Of a stretch of DNA of 64,000 nucleotides, positions 25,005 through 34,900 are shown piece by piece. This DNA comes from Chaetoceros tenuissimus (Eukaryota; Bacillariophyta; Thalassiosirophyceae; Chaetocerotales; Chaetocerotaceae). Numbering within the stretch: position 1 is the stretch's first letter; each line of letters starts with the position of its first letter. The notes beneath the pieces are model-generated. The model searched no databases and had not been told where the DNA came from. It saw nothing but the letters and a program-made list of their open reading frames with translations. The stretch lies in NCBI GenBank assembly GCA_021927905.1, contig BLLK01000047.1, positions 1,364,001-1,428,000 on the forward strand, read 5' to 3'. Position numbers and translations under genes: made by a program.

Positions 25005-26150
25005 TTTGATCAGGAAGGAATGATATGTGTAAGAGTTTGAGAATGTGAAGAATAATTCTAGAGCTTCGCACAAAAAATCCAATGGTGGAGGAAGCGCCCA
25101 AAAAAATCTATGGTGGCATTTAGCCGAAAACACGGGAGGGGAATTTAGCCAAAAACACGACTGTGAATAAAACAAAAAGAAATATTCCATGAGTGTTGAA
25201 CACGGGCCACAAAAAAGATTAACCACGTCCAACGACCACTACTCCACCTAAACAACTTTTGGCACATTGGGAGAGAAAAGGTGTATATAATTCTTAGTAA
25301 GAGTTCATCATCTCTCCTCCGTCGTCGCGACTCCCGCATCATCTGTTAATTCCACAGATGGATCTACTTCTACTTCTTTGAGTAGATTCGTACGATCTAC
25401 ATTTTCTGGTAGAATTCGATTAGGTTTGGAAACACGGTTTGGAAAATTCCAATTGATACCTGCACGAAGATCATCATTCATCAGTTTATATTCTACCATT
25501 TCATCACACAATTTATCGATCTTATACCTGTATTTGATCAATTGTAATAGCAATTCCGTATTATTTGCTGTATTCAGCTTTACCGCTGATGTCAAGTCGA
25601 CTACATATCCTTTGATTTTATTGAAATTCTTAAGAGATGTAACCTGTGCTGGTGTTGGCTGTGGTGTTGTTACTTTTGGAAGCTTGTTCGTTTTGGACTG
25701 TAATGCCGCCATAAATTTTTTTTGTTGCTTTGTACGTTTGTTGATTTGCTTTTTAACCTCTTCAAAGTCATTTTGTTTTGCTTCGAAAGCGTTTTTAAGT
25801 TTTTCTACAACATCATCCATTTTCATTTTGATCAGGAAGGAATGATATGTGTAAGAGTTTGAGAATGTGAAGAATAATTCTAGAGCTTCGCACAAAAAAT
25901 CCAATGGTGGAGGAAGCGCCCAAAAAAATCTATGGTGGCATTTAGCCGAAAACACGGGAGGGGAATTTAGCCAAAAACACGACTGTGAATAAAACAAAAA
26001 GAAATATTCCATGAGTGTTGAACACGGGCCACAAAAAAGATTAACCACGTCCAACGACCACTACTCCACCTAAACAACTTTTGGCATATTGGGAGAGAAA
26101 AGGTGTATATAATTCTTAGTAAGAGTTCATCATCTCTCCTCCGTCGTCGC
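24507..26150. repeat. 822-bp tandem duplication
   Basis: 24507-25328 is repeated as 25329-26150 with very few differences (for example ggcacattggg against ggcatattggg). The unit spans codons for the N-terminal part of the peptidase-like protein, its 5' UTR and its TATA-like promoter. Both copies end in the same cctccgtcgtcgc sequence. The near identity means the event is recent or the copies are being homogenised. Confidence 0.9.
25308..25826 (-). pseudogene. duplicated N-terminal fragment of the 23085 gene
   Basis: The second copy of the 822-bp unit retains the same ATG (25826) and reads about 172 codons. It matches the parental protein up to DDAGV and then runs out of the duplicated segment into six unrelated residues (ATTEER). 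It keeps the coiled-coil N-terminus and a full promoter copy but lacks the peptidase-like domain. It could be a dead fragment, or it could express a truncated interfering form; sequence alone cannot decide. Transcription from this copy would run into the parental promoter. Confidence 0.65.
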
Positions 26151-26666
26151 GTCACCCCCTTTCTCTTATTTACTTCAAATAAACTACTAATCAAGGCAGT
26201 ATTGATATACCAGGCGTCGTAGATTGCTCAGCCCTCGAAAAGGAGGACGGCCATCAAAGGTCAAAAATTAGGGGGAATTGAACCTGGTCCCCCGAGGGGG
26301 CTCCTGATCCGAAACCACTACTCCACCGAAGTGGTTTTCCCAAAAACTGAAAATTATGATATAAAAAGTAATAGTTAAATGCTTGTGTTCATGTTTGTTA
26401 AGAATATCTACGACGATAGTAATAATGTGCAGATGGGTTAGTTACTTGCTGGTTGCTGCTGCATTCATTAATTGAAGGATCGAAATAGGAAAATTGAAAT
26501 GATTTGATGGAGTAAAATTATTCTTTGTCTTCCCCGTCTTCCCTCAGTGGGGTATGGGGGAAAGAATTCTTTTGCTTCTCATGGCTTCTCCTCGCTTCTC
26601 TCTCGATTTCCAAGCGCCAATACTTTTTGGTTCATACAATAACTACAAAAAGGAATTGCAAGAAAA
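26151..26666. other. intergenic, 516 bp, with a tRNA-like Pol III box pair
   Basis: On the minus strand, TGGAGTAGTGG (26325-26315) matches a Pol III A box and GGTTCAATTCC (26284-26274) matches a B box, about 30 bp apart, followed by a T5 run. Acceptor-stem pairing is absent, so this is not a functional tRNA. It may be a tRNA-derived (SINE-like) remnant. The rest is the promoter of the 26667 gene. Confidence 0.4.
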
Positions 26667-27314
26667 ATGACAGATAGAGCACATAACCAGATTGTACCAG
26701 AAGGTATTGTCCGAGAGGGATCAAATGTACCGAGAGTGAATGCATCTGTACAAGATGCACCTGCTCCTTTTGGTAGAGAAGGAGATCATGATAGACAAGG
26801 AGAGCACGGCCTCAATGCTAATGTGAATGCTGCAAATGTTGATGCACCTGCTAATGCACTTGCTAGAGGAGAGACCGTTGAAGATGGAAGAATTCTAATT
26901 GGTGGGAATGCATTTGCTAGAGGAGAAGATGAGGGTGCCATCAGAAGACTTCCTGCTAGAAGAGAAAGAGTTCGTAGAAGATTGGTAACTCGCAGAGCAA
27001 ATGCTCTTGCCAGAGGAGAGACCATCCAAGACGGAAGAGTTTCCTCCGAACAAACTATTCGTAGAAGATTGGTAACTCGCAGAGCAAATGCTCTTGCCAG
27101 AGGAGAGACCATCCAAGACGGAAGAGTTTTCTCCGAACAAACTATTCGTAGAAGATTGGAAACTCGCAGAGCAAATGCTCTTGCCAGAGGAGAGACTGTT
27201 GAAGATGGAAGATTTTTCTCCGAACAAACTATTCTTAGAAGATTGGAAACTCGCAGAGCAAATGCTCTTGCCAGAGGAGAGACCGTCCAAGATGGAAGAT
27301 TTGTGAGAGAGTGA
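26667..27314 (+). CDS. 29-residue (NAxARGE) repeat protein, short form
   Basis: Intronless, 215 aa, starting with ATG. After a ~55-residue low-complexity start, it consists of at least three full and two partial tandem units of 29 residues (87 bp), each containing ANALARGETIQDGRVFSEQT. The units are strongly Arg-rich, so the protein should be basic and possibly nucleic-acid binding. The same repeat, in a more acidic/Lys version, fills part of the convergent gene 27648-31190, so the two are related. A resemblance of the GKFYSEET half to NUMOD3 modules of homing endonucleases is weak and unproven. No known function. Confidence 0.65.
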   Translation: MTDRAHNQIVPEGIVREGSNVPRVNASVQDAPAPFGREGDHDRQGEHGLNANVNAANVDAPANALARGETVEDGRILIGGNAFARGEDEGAIRRLPARRERVRRRLVTRRANALARGETIQDGRVSSEQTIRRRLVTRRANALARGETIQDGRVFSEQTIRRRLETRRANALARGETVEDGRFFSEQTILRRLETRRANALARGETVQDGRFVRE

Positions 27315-27647
27315 TGAGTTCGGCAAGGGGGATGGTGTAAGATGATGGTTGGTACTTGAAGAGATTGGCAGAGGAGAATTGTGCAAGAAGATGGTACAAA
27401 CAACTTCTATCTCCAATGGCGATTGTTCTGGAGTGTGTATGAATTAGTATATAGTGATGTCAATTTGTGTTGTAACAAGTTCGATTTATATTTTCAATTA
27501 TCCTAATGTAAAAACACTGAATATCAATACTTCCAAAATATTGACAAAACAATTGTAATTCATTTCGCTCATTCATATCATCAGATTCATACTTATGTCT
27601 ATACCTCCAAGATGTAGAATTTCGTATTGGAATCTAATATTTGCTAT
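27315..27647. other. intergenic, 333 bp, between convergent genes
   Basis: Shared 3' region of the two repeat-protein genes. AT-rich with no further feature recognised. The first ~100 bp still resembles the repeat unit in composition, which suggests an eroded end. Confidence 0.4.
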
Positions 27648-30600
27648 CTAATATTTGGTATCGTCCTTTAGATTCCCTTGTTTCGATTGCTTGTTCTTTT
27701 TCGACTTGCTGTTGTTATTTCCATCTGGTGATTTGCGCTTTCTTGATGACTTGGATTGGGTGGCTTGGACTGACTTGGACTGGGTAGTGGTTGGTTTCTT
27801 ACTCTGTGGTTTCTTTGTTCTTGGCAGTTTTGTTTTCGTTGGAATTGCTTTCATGTTCTGTATGTTTGGTTTAGTACCTTTTCCGTAAAGCAGGTTTTTC
27901 TCAGCACAATTTGACCAATCTGCATCATCAATTTCTGTTTTCTGGAAACGTTCAAGACAAAATATCTTCTCGCTCTTAATGCAGTAGAAAAAAACGAACT
28001 CTTGTCCATCTTCACCTTTTCTAGTATTACCTCTGAATCTATTTCTGACGAATTTGTCGGGTTCAATAGTATTGTTGTCCAATACAATTTGCTGAACTCC
28101 CCATTCATCATCTTTAGAGCATAAAAAGTTCTTGGTAAGGTTCTCTTTAGCAAAGGTCGAGTGACAAAGATCCATTGGTCCATCATAGTGACCAACAACC
28201 TCAAAACTACCGTCCTTTTTTACTTTGGAAGCCTGTAATAAAGTTGTAGAATGTGACTTTGATTGTTTCATTTTCGTTTCTAGTGAATAGATCTGACCAG
28301 ACAAAACCGTCTCTCCACGGGCTGCTGCATTTGCTGTTGAATTATTGTTCTTGCGGTCTATCATTTCATCAGTCCAAACGGCACGTCGTTTCTTTCCTAA
28401 AGTTTCCTCAGAATAGAACTTCCCATCAAGAATCGTCTCTCCCCTGGCTTCTGCATTGGTACGAGTACTTTGTAGTCTCTTTTCAGTAGTTTCCTCAGAA
28501 TAGAACTTCCCATCAAGAATCGTCTCTCCCCTGGCTTCTGCATGGTTACGAGCATTTTGTAGTCTCTTTTCAGTAGATTCCTCAGAATAGAACTTCCCAT
28601 CAAGAATCGTCTCTCCCCTGGCTTCTGCATGGTTACGAGCATTTTGTAGTCTCTTTTCAGTAGATTCCTCAGAATAGAACTTCCCATCAAGAATCGTCTC
28701 TCCCCTGGCTTCTGCATTGGTACGAGTACTTTGTAGTCTCTTTTCAGTAGTTTCCTTAGAATAGAACTTCCCATCAAGAATCATCTCTCCCTTGGCTTCT
28801 GCATTGGTACGAGTACTTTGTAGTCTCTTTTCAGTAGTTTCCTCAGAATAGAACTTCCCATCAAGAATCGTCTCTCCCCTGGCTTCTGCATTGGTAAGAA
28901 CATTTTGTAGTCTCTTTTCAGTAGATTCCTCAGAATAGAACTTCCCATCAAGAATCGTCTCTCCCCTGGCTTCTGCATTGTTACGAGTACTTTGTAGTCT
29001 CTTTTCAGTAGTTTCCTCAGAATAGAACTTCCCATCTTGTACGTCGTCTCCACGCTCTAAGGCATTGTTACGAGTACTTTGCAATCTCCTACCAGTTGAT
29101 TGATCAGAAAAGAACTTCCCATCTTGTACGTCTTCTCCACGCTCTAAGGCATTGTTACGAATACTTTCCAATCTACGTTTGTCCATAATTGCTCTCACCT
29201 GCTCATAACGTTTGGTTGCAATTCCAGATAATAGAAGAAATTGGGTAATGTTCGACATTGACTGTTTCTTGTCTCGTTTATTCAATTGAAGCTCCATCTG
29301 ATGGTGAGAATAATTTACATCAATTACTTTCCCAATATTGTGAGCTTTCTTGCTAATATCCTTTTTATATTCTTCTTTTGTGACATCCTTTACCGCGCCA
29401 GAAGCCAATAGATTGGCACAAAAATGTGATGTTTTGACAAAATCACAGCTACCATCCAAACAAGACTTTTTTGGGTATTTGCATTGATTCAAGAATTCCT
29501 TTTGAAGCTTCGTCAATTCCTTAGCTTCTTGCTCATCTTCTTGTGTCGGTTTCTCATCTTTGATCTTTCTTTGCATACAATCAAGAATAAACTGGGTCTC
29601 GGCTTCAGTGACATCAAGCTTTCCTTCCATGCAATCGAAAATAAACTGGGTCTCAATTCCAATGTCCTCCGTATCTTCTGAAGAAAAGTCTGATCCAGGC
29701 ATTAGATTCGGATTATGATACATTTCTTTAGCCTTCAAGAATGCAGGCTGTTGAATATGTTCCATAATAAATTTCGTTGCCGTTCGCTGCATATCCAATC
29801 CATCTTTGACAATTTGGAGAGCCCTTTGCACATCTTTGTCATCTTTGAATTTGGTTTCAGCTAGCTCTTTATCTTTCTTGTAATAAGTCAGGAACTTACT
29901 ATGAACCATCGGAAGAAAACTTTCTACATTGCAAAACCCAACTTTCCCAAAGGCTCCTTCAACAATTCTACAAATGTGTTTGATGACTTCCACTTGAGTC
30001 AATCTTGTTGTCGTATCTTCGGGACACTGAAAAGTTCCAATTTCGACAATAAGGAGACGGAGAGTAGCTAATCCTGCACCTAAATCCCCACAAAGAGGTG
30101 GAACAACCCATCCAGTTATCAAAAAGAGAATTTTGAGAAAATAGGCGTCTTCTTTTGTGAGTAAATATAATTCGGAAGACCACTTTGGTTTTCCATCTGC
30201 ATCAAAGAGAGACTCTATCAAGGGTAAAGGCAAATCTATTACATCGCCATTCGCAAATTCGATCTCCTTCTGTGGTAGGTCTTTTCGCTCTTGGTAGGAC
30301 ATGCTTGTGTGTCTATTGAGATCTGTCTTTTGTAGTACTCCATAGTATAGACCGAAATTGTTGATTAGTAATGTTTTGCTTTCCTCGTCACTACCATGGT
30401 AATCGACTACAGGTTTACCTGGAAATTGTGCATCTGGGACCATTTCAACATCGAAAGGCTTTGTCCAAACTCTGGGAACGTAAACTGGGTCTGGGTCTTC
30501 GTCTTCATCGCGCACAATTAATTGTGGTATTTCCTCATCAGTTTCTTGGTATATTTCTTTCAATTGTTCTTGGGATAACTCATCAGTACATGTGTTTGAA

Positions 30601-31190
30601 ATATCATTGAGCGGTTTCTTCTGTATTGTGAGTTTGGTACCTGGGCTGTCATTGTGCTGTTGCAAGGTGGATATCCATCCAAGGAGCACATGCGTTGGAA
30701 CCATTCGTTCTGTGATTGTGTTATTTGAATTCACAATTGTTTTCATTTGGTCAATCACTTCGTCAATAGATGTAATCTGTACATTTGTAACATTGGCACT
30801 ATCACATGGAATTTGTTCCGAAGAAGAGTTGTGATTGGCTGACTTGAATTTTGAACTTGAGGAAGTAGAATCTTCACTCGATTCCATCATTCCTTTTGTC
30901 TTGGAGGAACTCAATATGGATTGTTTCTTTACTTTGGTATTCTTGGAATCATCAATTGTAACTATTTCCGTGGTCAATTCAATTTTCGGTTTAGAAGAGT
31001 GGTATAAAGAGTGCATGATGTCGGACTTTGGTGCAACAGCGGAGGAAGTAGAACTTGTGGAAGCCTTCTTGGAATCATGAAAAGTAGCGTTGTGTGCGGT
31101 GTCGGACTTTTGTGCAGCGGAGGAGGAAGTAGGACTTGTGGAAGCCTCCTTCGAAGCCCTCCTTCTCTCTCGATTCTTCCTCAAACTCAT
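27648..31190 (-). CDS. 29-residue (NAxARGE) repeat protein, long form
   Basis: Intronless frame, about 1,180 aa from the ATG at 31190 (MSLRKNRERRR); the frame is open further upstream but only from a GTG. Residues 1 to ~210 are Ser/Thr/Lys-rich. Residues ~230-680 are globular with no recognised family; they include a conserved-looking WTKPFDVEMVPDAQFPGKPV segment and a Cys/His group (CKYPKKSCLDGSCDF, SHFC) that might bind metal. About ten tandem 29-residue units follow (core NAEARGETILDGKFYSEET, 87 bp each, about 29290 down to 28380). Then comes a ~110-residue domain (FVRNRFRGNTRKGEDGQEF), and a Lys/Gln/Ser-rich tail ends the protein. The units shift in the order of STR and NAR variants, as expected from unequal exchange. 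Nuclear localisation is plausible from the basic tail (SSRKRKSPDG). Confidence 0.7.
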   Translation of the reverse strand: MSLRKNRERRRASKEASTSPTSSSAAQKSDTAHNATFHDSKKASTSSTSSAVAPKSDIMHSLYHSSKPKIELTTEIVTIDDSKNTKVKKQSILSSSKTKGMMESSEDSTSSSSKFKSANHNSSSEQIPCDSANVTNVQITSIDEVIDQMKTIVNSNNTITERMVPTHVLLGWISTLQQHNDSPGTKLTIQKKPLNDISNTCTDELSQEQLKEIYQETDEEIPQLIVRDEDEDPDPVYVPRVWTKPFDVEMVPDAQFPGKPVVDYHGSDEESKTLLINNFGLYYGVLQKTDLNRHTSMSYQERKDLPQKEIEFANGDVIDLPLPLIESLFDADGKPKWSSELYLLTKEDAYFLKILFLITGWVVPPLCGDLGAGLATLRLLIVEIGTFQCPEDTTTRLTQVEVIKHICRIVEGAFGKVGFCNVESFLPMVHSKFLTYYKKDKELAETKFKDDKDVQRALQIVKDGLDMQRTATKFIMEHIQQPAFLKAKEMYHNPNLMPGSDFSSEDTEDIGIETQFIFDCMEGKLDVTEAETQFILDCMQRKIKDEKPTQEDEQEAKELTKLQKEFLNQCKYPKKSCLDGSCDFVKTSHFCANLLASGAVKDVTKEEYKKDISKKAHNIGKVIDVNYSHHQMELQLNKRDKKQSMSNITQFLLLSGIATKRYEQVRAIMDKRRLESIRNNALERGEDVQDGKFFSDQSTGRRLQSTRNNALERGDDVQDGKFYSEETTEKRLQSTRNNAEARGETILDGKFYSEESTEKRLQNVLTNAEARGETILDGKFYSEETTEKRLQSTRTNAEAKGEMILDGKFYSKETTEKRLQSTRTNAEARGETILDGKFYSEESTEKRLQNARNHAEARGETILDGKFYSEESTEKRLQNARNHAEARGETILDGKFYSEETTEKRLQSTRTNAEARGETILDGKFYSEETLGKKRRAVWTDEMIDRKNNNSTANAAARGETVLSGQIYSLETKMKQSKSHSTTLLQASKVKKDGSFEVVGHYDGPMDLCHSTFAKENLTKNFLCSKDDEWGVQQIVLDNNTIEPDKFVRNRFRGNTRKGEDGQEFVFFYCIKSEKIFCLERFQKTEIDDADWSNCAEKNLLYGKGTKPNIQNMKAIPTKTKLPRTKKPQSKKPTTTQSKSVQATQSKSSRKRKSPDGNNNSKSKKNKQSKQGNLKDDTKY
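28380..29190 (-). repeat. tandem 87-bp coding repeats, about 9-10 units
   Basis: In-frame 87-bp units within the long repeat gene. Neighbouring central units are almost identical at the DNA level (shared core ATTCTTGATGGGAAGTTCTA), while the first two and the last are more diverged. This is the pattern of recent array expansion from the centre. Confidence 0.85.
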
Positions 31191-31555
31191 CTTGGATTCC
31201 TTTTTTTGTTTAGTTGTCGAATCGGTGCTCGCATTGGTATTTGAAACTCTTGAATCGTGTGGAATCAAGTTAGAAAGATTCAATGACGCTGTTGAATTGC
31301 TCACTCTGGTACTTACCTAGAATCTAAAGGTTCCACTCCATTCATCTTTCCTAGTATTGAAGGATAAGACAAGAAAAGTTTAGTTTTGAATAAATTACTG
31401 TTTGTTTATTTAGAAGAGTTGGTATTCAGTATGGAGTAGTCGAGGAGAGTAGTGGGTTAGTGTAGTGAATTTGATTTATTTTCTCTGTTGGTCGCAGCAC
31501 AGTAACAAGAGTGAAGTATCGTCCAAAAAGCTGAAAGAGGGTCTTTTATTGTAAA

Positions 31556-31936
31556 ATGTCATTAACCGTTAATTTAACGACTCAACTTCTATTTACTTTT
31601 TGGAATGGTGCGATCCTCCTTGAAGTCCTCAATCTTTGGCGTCAACAAGAATTCCCTTGTGACTCAACCGATGCGTTCGAGGACAATTGTGATGCAGCTA
31701 TTGCGGGTATATTGGCAATCAAAGCTCATTCAGAATCAGCTCTTGGTAGTTATGGATCTGGGCTCAAAACAGTTAGAAAGGCTTTTGAAAAAGATGGTGC
31801 CAAGCTAGGAATACTTGTGACGCTTTTTCAATGCTCAATGCAGTACGAAATATTTTCAAATTCAGAATATGCAGAAAATACTTTCTTCAATACACTTCTG
31901 GAATTAGACAATTGTATCGCCGGCAAGAGAAGCTAG
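31556..31936 (+). CDS. small unknown frame at the right edge of the insertion
   Basis: 126 aa from ATG (MSLTVNLTTQ). It ends 16 bp inside the resumed host sequence, in a different frame from the DUF1800 gene. A hydrophobic start is followed by a mixed helical sequence with Cys (FPCDSTDAFEDNCDAAIAG). It could be a gene fragment carried by the insertion or the insertion's terminal gene. No family is recognised. The 365 bp upstream (31191-31555) is the divergent promoter region shared with the long repeat gene. Confidence 0.4.
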   Translation: MSLTVNLTTQLLFTFWNGAILLEVLNLWRQQEFPCDSTDAFEDNCDAAIAGILAIKAHSESALGSYGSGLKTVRKAFEKDGAKLGILVTLFQCSMQYEIFSNSEYAENTFFNTLLELDNCIAGKRS

Positions 31937-34900
31937 AGATGCTCTTGAAGAAACTGATGCCGTCCTTAATCATTACTTTCATCATGAAAATGTTGCACCA
32001 TTCTTGGCGTTGCGCATGATTCAGCGCTTTGGAACTTCAAATCCATCTCCGAATTACATAGAAGCTGTCGCAACTGCTTTCAAAAATGGTACTTATACCT
32101 CATTTACAGGCGAAACTTTTGGCGATGGAAAATATGGTTCACTAGCATCAATGGTTGCAGCTATTGTTTTGCATGACGAAGCAAGATACGAGCTCTTGGA
32201 TGCAGATCCAACTCACGGCTCACTGAGAGAACCTTTACTGAAGGTTGTAGCTTTCATGAGAGCTATGGAATTTACAAGCAATATTGACGCCCCCGAACTT
32301 CGTCTCAATGCATTACAAGCAAGGATAGGTCAACATGCGCATTCCATTCCAAATGTTTTTAGTTTCTTTCTACCTGAACATTCCGCTTCCGGTCATATTA
32401 AAGCAGCATCATTAACCAGTCCCGAAGCTATGGTACTGAACGGCCCTTCCCTCACAGCTCTCAATAATGGCATTTGGTCACTGACGGAACTAGGACTGAT
32501 GCTCTGTTATGGTGGCTTTGGTGATGGGCGATTTGGCGAGAATTGTCAAAGATATTTGCCAGGTGGGAATCGAGACCCAGATGACTACAACAGGGGCAAA
32601 CTAACTGTGTCCTTAGACACGTCTTCAGCAACAACTGTTGTTGATGAGCTTAACTTGCTCCTGACAGCTGGTAGATTGAACGTGAACTCAAAGTCCATTT
32701 TACTAAATGCTTACACCTCTTCAAATGACGTAGCTTTGCTTCAGAAGCTACTAACCAGCACTCCTGAGTTCCATGCTTCTGGCTTAGTCAAACTACAAGC
32801 GACACAACGTCCTGAAATCCCAGATCCAATTCCATCCACCGAACCGTACAAAGCAATTGTGATTCTGAATTTATCTGGAGGAGCAGACTCTTACAACATG
32901 CTTGTTCCAAAATGCACCTCTCTTTACAACCAATATGCTTCAGTCAGAAATTTTGTCGCATTGCCTCAAGCATCTTTACTCGATATAGATGCGAGTGGAT
33001 CTTCCCAACCATGTTCTGAATTTGGACTTCATCCAAACTTGTCTATTCTACAGAAGCTGTACAATGACGAAGACTTGCTTTTTCTATCCAATATTGGGGT
33101 GTTACAAGAAGCCGGTGTCAACAAAGAAAATTGGAGAGACAAATCAACAAAGACTGCACTCTTTGCTCATAATACTCAACAATCTGAAATCCAGCTGATG
33201 GATATTTTTAATGAACAGGCAGGCCGTGGCATGGCTGGCCGCTTGTTGGACGTATTGAGTGGGAAAGGTTTCAAGGTCAATTCTATTTCGACAGCCCGAA
33301 GTGCCTCACAGACATTGGTAGGTAACGAGGCACCGATAATCACTGTTCCTTCGGCATCATCATACGAGAAGTTTGATCCTATTTCAGCTGAAGGCAGCGA
33401 TCCTAATGAATTGATCGATTTTGTGAAACTGTTGAACAATGCAACGAGTATAGGTTCGAGTCTTTTATCAGAGGCATTTTCTACGAAATTGCATCAGGGG
33501 CTAGCAGAGAATCAGCTATTGTATGACATTTTGCAAGCAGTGACAATCAATACAACATTTCCAGATACTAGACTTGGAGAGCAATTATCAACAGTCGCAA
33601 AGATGATAAAAACAAAAGATGACAGAGGCGTGGATAGAGATGTTTTCTTTGTTCAACAAGGTAAATAATATTTTATCTTTCTCACTTTCTTTCAAAATTT
33701 CAAACTAACTCTTTACTCCTCGTGATTACTTAGATGGATTTGATACACACGATAATTTGGGAGAGTACTTTGACGGCCTAAGACCCGTTCTGTCAGTGCC
33801 CAGTTTTTGCGCCAGTTTTTTCTGGCCAGTTTTTTCTGGAGGCCCATTATTGACAGAAAGGTCGCCAGTTTTGTAAGCCAGTTTTTACACCAGTTTTTTG
33901 TTCTCGGTCATCCACCAGTCGTGTATCTGCTTAATTAGCTCTGCTATGTTCTCGTGTTCATGCATCTATCATCAAACACAACGACGAGTTCTTGTGTTCA
34001 TTAGGATTATGAGCGAATACTACCTTCAAATCGTGTGTAGGCTTCATGCGCTATTATATTGATAGAAATGAACTGTTTTCTTGCCTCATATGCTTTGTAT
34101 TGCTATGGAGGTATAACTACGAAAGGTGTGTGTGGTGGTATTTTGTTGATATCGTTGGTGCAGTGCATACACATGTATTCAAAGGAAGGCATCACGGAGA
34201 ATTATCAGGCAATTTAGAAAAAAACTGGAAGTCAATAATTGTCCGATAAAAAACTGGCCAGTTTCTAAATAGGCTTGGCCGAGGGGTATTTAAAACTGGC
34301 CCAGTTTTTCTGCCTGTAATATAACGTCCCAGTTTTTTTTGAATGGCTACGAAATGGGTTATGTGTACAAAAAAAAACTGGCACGACTAAAAACTGGCCA
34401 AAAACTGGCCATTGACAGAACGGGTCTAACTACAGAACTTAATGACGCAATTAGTGCTTTCAAAGATGAATTGGGTCCTGGTCCGAACAAGCAAGATGTA
34501 TGGAACGACATAACAGTTGTCTCCATATCTGAGTTTGCTAGAACATTATCTTCAAACTCAGGAAATGGAACAGATCATGCGTGGGCCGGAAATCACTTTG
34601 TATTTGGCGGAGCAATACAAGGGGGGATGATTCACGGATCATATCCTTCTGATCTTTCTATAACTGGACCAAACTCTATCAATGAGCGTGGTGTTTTGTT
34701 TCCAACTACACCTTTTGAGGCTATGTGGAATGCAGTAATTCAATGGTTCGGAGTTACTGATAACGCGGATCTAAATGAAGTCCTACCAAACCGAATGAAA
34801 TTTACAGAGAGCCTCTTTGGAACAGACGTATTCTATGGATATTCTACAACATCAAGTCCAACAACATCCAATGCACCGTCACCGTCTGGAACAGTAAGCT

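Larger units (their letters stand above)
22743..31920. mobile_element. 9.2-kb insertion splitting the DUF1800-DUF1501 gene
   Basis: The host frame reads asn-tyr-ala-ala up to 22742 and resumes with arg-glu-ala-arg-asp at 31926. CGGCA is present at both edges (22738-22742 and 31921-31925), consistent with a 5-bp target duplication. Inside lie the 23085 peptidase-like gene, its 822-bp partial duplicate, two 29-residue-repeat genes, and small frames at both ends. The two ends do not form a recognisable terminal inverted repeat. No transposase, integrase or reverse transcriptase was recognised. A translocation or stepwise insertion using CGGCA microhomology is the main alternative. The edges are well supported by the host frame; the nature of the unit is not known. 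Confidence 0.65.

Noticed and set aside
26262-26330. Functional tRNA gene
   Set aside because: A and B boxes are present but the acceptor and T stems do not pair.
26786-27416. Two long minus-strand frames (205 and 173 codons) opposite the short repeat gene
   Set aside because: They mirror the 87-bp period of the plus-strand repeat, have Ser/Leu-rich repetitive composition, and are explained as shadows of the repeat.
28397-29053. Frames of repeated MGSSILRKLLKRDYKV type within the long repeat gene
   Set aside because: Alternative-frame reading of the same 87-bp units; the main frame extends across the whole gene with unique domains on both sides.
28380-29190. CRISPR-like array
   Set aside because: The units are contiguous 87-bp coding repeats with no unique spacers, in frame in a eukaryotic gene.
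22743-31920. LTR retroelement or Polinton as the nature of the 9.2-kb insert
   Set aside because: No terminal direct or inverted repeats, reverse transcriptase, integrase, capsid or polymerase sequence was recognised.
33782-34426. Introner-type intron
   Set aside because: The element's terminal bases are not GT and AG, and the only in-phase GT-AG pair uses internal sites with no supporting signal. The TAA-flanked TIR explanation is simpler.
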